A stretch of DNA of 36,166 nt. Origin: Sedimentisphaerales bacterium. GTDB lineage: Bacteria > Planctomycetota > Phycisphaerae > Sedimentisphaerales > Anaerobacaceae. Below the pieces are notes generated by a model. It saw only the letters and a program-made list of their open reading frames with translations, did not search any database and had not been told where the DNA came from. Location of the stretch: positions 1-36,166 of the forward strand of contig JAFGEF010000050.1 of NCBI GenBank assembly GCA_016931715.1, in the 5' to 3' direction. Made by a program: the position numbers and the translations under genes. Positions 33,146 through 36,166 of this stretch are shown here, piece after piece (the stretch's first letter is position 1; every line of letters starts with the position of its first letter).

Positions 33146-34033
33146 TTATTTTTTTCTTTCGAGCAGTGCATTTGCCAATTGCCGAAGCGTATCTGCTTTT
33201 TTGCCGAAAGGACTAAGCGCTTCGACAGCTTCTTCTGTAAGCTTTTTTTGTATTTCCCGTGCCTTTTCGATTCCTACAACTGACGGGTAGGTACATTTTT
33301 TTGCGGCAACGTCTTTTCCTGCTGTTTTTCCTAATTGTTCGCTTGATGCACTTACATCCAGAATATCGTCGGCAATTTGGAAACAAAGCCCAATTTTGAG
33401 GCCGTATTCACATAGACATTCATATTGTTTCTTTGAAGCACCGCCGCAAATTGCTCCCATCGCAGCAGCACATCGAAACATTTTGGCGGTTTTATTTATA
33501 TGAATATATTCGAGAGTTTTTTTATCACAGACATTTTTCTCAGCTATCAAATCAGCCATTTGTCCGCCAATCATTCCTGTTGGTCCGGCATCGTGTGCCA
33601 GTTGGCCGATAAGTTTCACCGCTTTTTCAGCAGGTTCGATTTCTCTTGCAAGCACCTCAAAGGCAAGCGTTAACAAAGCGTCGCCTGCGAGAATAGCAGT
33701 ACCTTCGTCGAAAACCTTATGGCATGTAGGCACGCCGCGGCGCATATCATCATTGTCCATTGCCGGCAAGTCATCGTGAACCAGAGAATAAGTATGCACT
33801 AATTCAATAGCCGCGGAAGCCATATCCACGTTATGATCAGGCTTGTCTTTAAACAATTCGAAACACCATATAACAAGAACAGAGCGTATTCTCTTGCCGG
33901 GTGTTCCCAGTGTGTAGTTGATCGCATCCTTCAACTCTTTATTGGTTTCCTGGAAATCAATAATTTGCTGAAGATTATAGTTTACCGCCTGTGCTTTTCT
34001 TCGCAGATATGTGTTGAAAGTCGAGTCGTTCAT
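33146..34033 (-). CDS. ispA: Farnesyl diphosphate synthase-like polyprenyl synthetase
   Basis: 295 residues. Type II prenyl synthase motifs: GKRIRSVLV near residue 46, first Asp-rich motif DDLPAMDNDD (87-96) with the four-residue DDxxxxD spacing of bacterial enzymes, GDALLTLAFEVL, GGQMADL, and the second motif ADDILD (221-226). The residue five before the first Asp is Tyr82, which fits a C15 (farnesyl) product, but product length is inferred. It condenses IPP with DMAPP/GPP. It is divergent from miaA across 147 AT-rich bases. Confidence 0.88.
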   Translation of the reverse strand: MNDSTFNTYLRRKAQAVNYNLQQIIDFQETNKELKDAINYTLGTPGKRIRSVLVIWCFELFKDKPDHNVDMASAAIELVHTYSLVHDDLPAMDNDDMRRGVPTCHKVFDEGTAILAGDALLTLAFEVLAREIEPAEKAVKLIGQLAHDAGPTGMIGGQMADLIAEKNVCDKKTLEYIHINKTAKMFRCAAAMGAICGGASKKQYECLCEYGLKIGLCFQIADDILDVSASSEQLGKTAGKDVAAKKCTYPSVVGIEKAREIQKKLTEEAVEALSPFGKKADTLRQLANALLERKK

Positions 34034-34180
34034 ATATTTTTCTTCTTTTCATTACAATAATAAAAGAAACAACTACTATTTTGCAAAAATCAGCAATTTT
34101 TAATATAATATGCTGTAAATATAACTATATTAAGTAAACAATAATTATTATTTTATTATTTGCAAGAAACAAATTGAAAA

Positions 34181-35125
34181 ATGATTCTAATTCTTGGTGT
34201 AACTGCATCCGGCAAAGGACGCCTGGCATTCGATTTGGCACAAAATCTCAATGCCGAAATTATTAGTATCGATTCCATGAAGGTTTATCGTAGGATGGAT
34301 ATCGGTACGGCAAAACCTTCAAAAGAGGCTCGTGAAAAAATAAAATATCATATGCTGGATATTGTCGAACCAAGCGATTCTTTTAGTGTGGGGGCTTTTT
34401 ACGAACAAGCCATAGAGGCAATAAGCCGGATAAAAGCACGAGACAAAAAAATCATAGCTTCAGGCGGTACGGCTTTATATATAAAAGCTCTTCTCTATGG
34501 TCTTTTTGATGATGCCGGAACTGATGAATCAATAAGAAAAGAACTGCGTGGCAGAATTGAAAACGAAGGTTCTGCCAGGCTGCATATGGAACTGTCAGAG
34601 ATAGACGCGATTGCTGCTGAGCGTATTAATCCGAATGATGCGAAACGAATTATTCGCGCACTCGAAGTTTATAAGATTACAGGAAAACCTATCTCGAGTT
34701 TCCAGAAACAATGGGAAACGCACGGTACGAAATTCTCAGCTCGGCAGAATAACCAAAGCTGGACAATTATCGGGCTGCGAAGAGATAAGGCTGAAGAGAG
34801 CGGCAGGATTAACCAGAGAGTGAAAAAAATCATCCACAATGGCCTTGTAGATGAAGTGGAGTCTCTTTTAAGAGAAGAAAAGCCCTTAAGCAGGCAGGCT
34901 CGATGCGCAATAGGTTATTCTGAGATAATTGATTATCTCGAAGGGAAAACAAATTTAGAAGAAGCAGTAGAATTAATAAAGAAAAATACGCGCAAACTGG
35001 CAAAAGGCCAGCGAACCTGGTTTAAAACGTTCAGAGATGTACACTGGCTCGATATTGAACCGGAAGAACCTCACGAGAATATTCTTCAGCGAACACAGGC
35101 GCTTCTCGAAAATATTACCTCTTAA
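34181..35125 (+). CDS. miaA: tRNA dimethylallyltransferase
   Basis: 314 residues from ATG 34181; an in-frame TGA two codons upstream excludes a longer start. It transfers a dimethylallyl group from DMAPP to A37 of tRNAs reading UNN codons. Typical segments: ISIDSMKVYRRMDIGTAKPS, HMLDIVEPSDSFSVGAFYEQ, ASGGTALYIKALLYGLF, NPNDAKRIIRALEVYKITGK and RQARCAIGYSEIIDYLEG. The P-loop is odd: ILGVTASGKG (G6-G13) has Gly where nearly all P-loops have Thr or Ser after Lys, and Val for the usual Pro. The neighbour ispA uses the same DMAPP pool. Confidence 0.93.
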   Translation: MILILGVTASGKGRLAFDLAQNLNAEIISIDSMKVYRRMDIGTAKPSKEAREKIKYHMLDIVEPSDSFSVGAFYEQAIEAISRIKARDKKIIASGGTALYIKALLYGLFDDAGTDESIRKELRGRIENEGSARLHMELSEIDAIAAERINPNDAKRIIRALEVYKITGKPISSFQKQWETHGTKFSARQNNQSWTIIGLRRDKAEESGRINQRVKKIIHNGLVDEVESLLREEKPLSRQARCAIGYSEIIDYLEGKTNLEEAVELIKKNTRKLAKGQRTWFKTFRDVHWLDIEPEEPHENILQRTQALLENITS

Positions 35126-35127
35126 GT

Positions 35128-35712
35128 TTAAGCGGTTTGCATCTGTCTTTGTGCTCTCATAACCATTGCGGCTTCACTCAGAACGATTTGCTTTATCAGG
35201 CTTGTTGGAACAGTTGTAATTTCCATATTAAATATCCTGTCTTCAACCATTGAAGCTATCATTCGAGATGCAGGATAATCGAAATCGTATTTTCTGATAA
35301 GACTGTTTACTATTCTTGATTTATCCCATCGTGATACGCCGTAAGGCTGTTCGATGTCCGCCAGTACCTGTGCGTCAGTAATGCTCTGAATATCGATCGA
35401 AATTACTTCTGTTCGCAATCTTTTGAATTTTCGTTTGAAGTGATATTCGCTCAGCGCATCCGCCGCGTCCTCGTATCCGGTTTCTGTCAGAATAGCAGCA
35501 ATTATTGAAAATATTTCGCTACTCGTTACACTATGCGCGTTTTCCTGATGATATAGATAATACGTCACGACATCAGCAAGCTGTTCTGCCATATACACGC
35601 TATCCTGCCCGACTTCGCTCAAAGCAATACTTATTGTGCCTATGACTTTTGTGTGAACGTACTCCTCTATGCTGCCATCAGCTTTTACTACTTGTAATTG
35701 TGATCGCACCAC
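35128..35712 (-). CDS. ATP-cone domain protein
   Basis: 194 residues from GTG 35712 (GGAGG nine bases upstream). An ATP-cone domain occupies about 5-95: LQVVKADGSIEEYVHTKVIG, TISIALSEVGQ, then SEIFSIIAAILTETGYEDAA and LSEYHFKRKFKRLR. A second, partial cone-like stretch follows (WDKSRIVNSLIRKYDF, then ASRMIASMVEDRIFNMEITT). There is no reductase or zinc-ribbon domain. ATP cones sense ATP/dATP in ribonucleotide reductases and NrdR. Being next to nrdR, it may take part in nucleotide-dependent control, but its function is not known. It ends 2 bases from the miaA stop. Confidence 0.82.
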   Translation of the reverse strand: MVRSQLQVVKADGSIEEYVHTKVIGTISIALSEVGQDSVYMAEQLADVVTYYLYHQENAHSVTSSEIFSIIAAILTETGYEDAADALSEYHFKRKFKRLRTEVISIDIQSITDAQVLADIEQPYGVSRWDKSRIVNSLIRKYDFDYPASRMIASMVEDRIFNMEITTVPTSLIKQIVLSEAAMVMRAQRQMQTA

Positions 35713-35737
35713 CTGCCATTGCCTCCATGCTAAACAT
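35678..35737 (-). CDS. Possible 19-residue leader ORF overlapping the ATP-cone gene
   Basis: ATG 35737 has the best ribosome binding site in this interval (AAAGGAG, eight bases upstream). It opens a 19-codon frame (MFSMEAMAGGAITITSSKS) ending at TGA 35678, in another frame across the ATP-cone start. It could aid or gate translation of that gene. The evidence is only the site and the overlap. Confidence 0.3.
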   Translation of the reverse strand: MFSMEAMAGGAITITSSKS

Positions 35738-35768
35738 ACCCTTGACTCCTTTCATACAAAGACGACGG

Positions 35769-36166
35769 TTACTGCTCATCGAAAAGCAATAATTGAGCAG
35801 TTGGCTCTGTATCCTTAATTGCCTTGCTCACTTCCTTAATTAATTCGCCTGCGTCTCTAAAATCCCTATAGATACTTGCAAAACGAATATAAGCAACCTT
35901 ATCGACCTTGCGTAACTGCTTCATCACACTCTCACCCACGAAAGCTGACGAAACTTCCTTATCAAAATTCCTGAAAATACTCTCCTCAACTTTGTCTGCA
36001 ATTAGCTGAATCTGCTCTGCTGACACTTGTCTTTTATAACAGGCTTTCTGCAGACCGCTTATGACTTTGTCCCTGTCATAAGGAACACGAGAATCATCTT
36101 TTTTTACGACAAAAAGCCTAAAAGTCTCATTTACCTTTTCATAAGTTGTGAATCGCCTTTTGCAAA
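35769..36166 (-). CDS. nrdR: Transcriptional repressor NrdR (N-terminus beyond the window)
   Basis: The frame is open from the right edge and gives 131 residues ending SKAIKDTEPTAQLLLFDEQ. It begins CKRRFTTYEKVNETFRLFVV, where the Cys is the last ligand of the NrdR zinc ribbon, followed by the ATP cone: DDSRVPYDRDKVISGLQKAC, SAEQIQLIADKVEESIF, then AYIRFASIYRDFRD. The internal GTG at 36026 is not the start. NrdR binds ATP/dATP and represses ribonucleotide reductase genes. The first three zinc Cys lie outside the window. It is 56 bases upstream of the ATP-cone gene on the same strand, probably one operon. Confidence 0.93.
   Translation of the reverse strand, partial: CKRRFTTYEKVNETFRLFVVKKDDSRVPYDRDKVISGLQKACYKRQVSAEQIQLIADKVEESIFRNFDKEVSSAFVGESVMKQLRKVDKVAYIRFASIYRDFRDAGELIKEVSKAIKDTEPTAQLLLFDEQ

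Noticed and set aside
1-36166. CRISPR arrays, insertion sequences, tRNA or rRNA genes, prophage
   Set aside because: No regularly spaced repeats, transposase motifs, cloverleaf-like sequences or phage structural genes were seen by eye; a tRNAscan/Infernal run would settle the RNA question.

Overview
The window looks like chromosome from a low-GC (roughly 40% by eye), probably anaerobic planctomycete, most likely class Phycisphaerae. This is inferred from protein character, not from a marker search. The pointers are three ECF sigma / membrane-protein gene pairs in tandem, a pseudopilin of the planctomycete H-X9-DG type, an anaerobic sulfatase maturase, an exported HEAT-repeat protein, and a C-terminal tail typical of large secreted planctomycete proteins. 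Most of the window is ordinary chromosomal gene content. The more accessory-looking parts are 7613-8210, 8401-16210 and 22700-24060.

Layout. 1-3000: the tail of a large secreted protein with its terminator, then a SAM methyltransferase, a small amphi-Trp protein and a D-Ala-D-Ala carboxypeptidase (PBP4 type). 3001-7487: a leftward overlapping trio (soluble histidine kinase and two CNNM/CBS membrane proteins), divergent from a rightward trio (86-aa conserved protein, DJ-1/PfpI protein, single-domain response regulator). 7613-8210: a leftward overlapping pair, a nucleotidyltransferase with a 65-aa partner. 8401-16210: three rightward sigma/anti-sigma-like modules. Each is an ECF sigma gene tightly coupled to a single-pass membrane protein with a V-(W/Y)-A motif just after the membrane segment and a large extracytoplasmic region. 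16293-18091: rsmD and a CCA-type nucleotidyltransferase. 18138-20328: a leftward pseudopilin, then a rightward sulfatase maturase. 20447-22451: a sigma-70-type promoter, long leader and exported HEAT-repeat protein. 22609-24060: an AT-rich segment with an unknown protein (possible nuclease fold) and a MNT/HEPN toxin-antitoxin-like pair, followed by an FmdB-type zinc ribbon. 24362-27203: leftward CvpA-like protein, membrane-anchored GspE/PilB-like ATPase and FHA protein. 27412-32571: translation cluster thrS-infC-rpmI-rplT-pheS-arfB, with infC apparently starting on AUA and no pheT after pheS. 32635-36166: an unknown protein, a farnesyl-PP-synthase-like gene, miaA, an ATP-cone protein and nrdR, which runs off the right edge.

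How the genes work together. The translation cluster is the usual bacterial thrS/infC/L35/L20/pheS block with tRNA and rRNA modification or repair genes nearby (rsmD, cca, miaA, arfB). The signalling content is high: one kinase, one receiver, three ECF sigmas with three membrane partners, and one FHA protein. The strongest candidate for something under-described is the set of three sigma/membrane-protein modules, whose extracytoplasmic parts appear to share a LolA/LolB-like barrel and then diverge. No tRNA, rRNA, CRISPR array, insertion sequence or prophage was seen.
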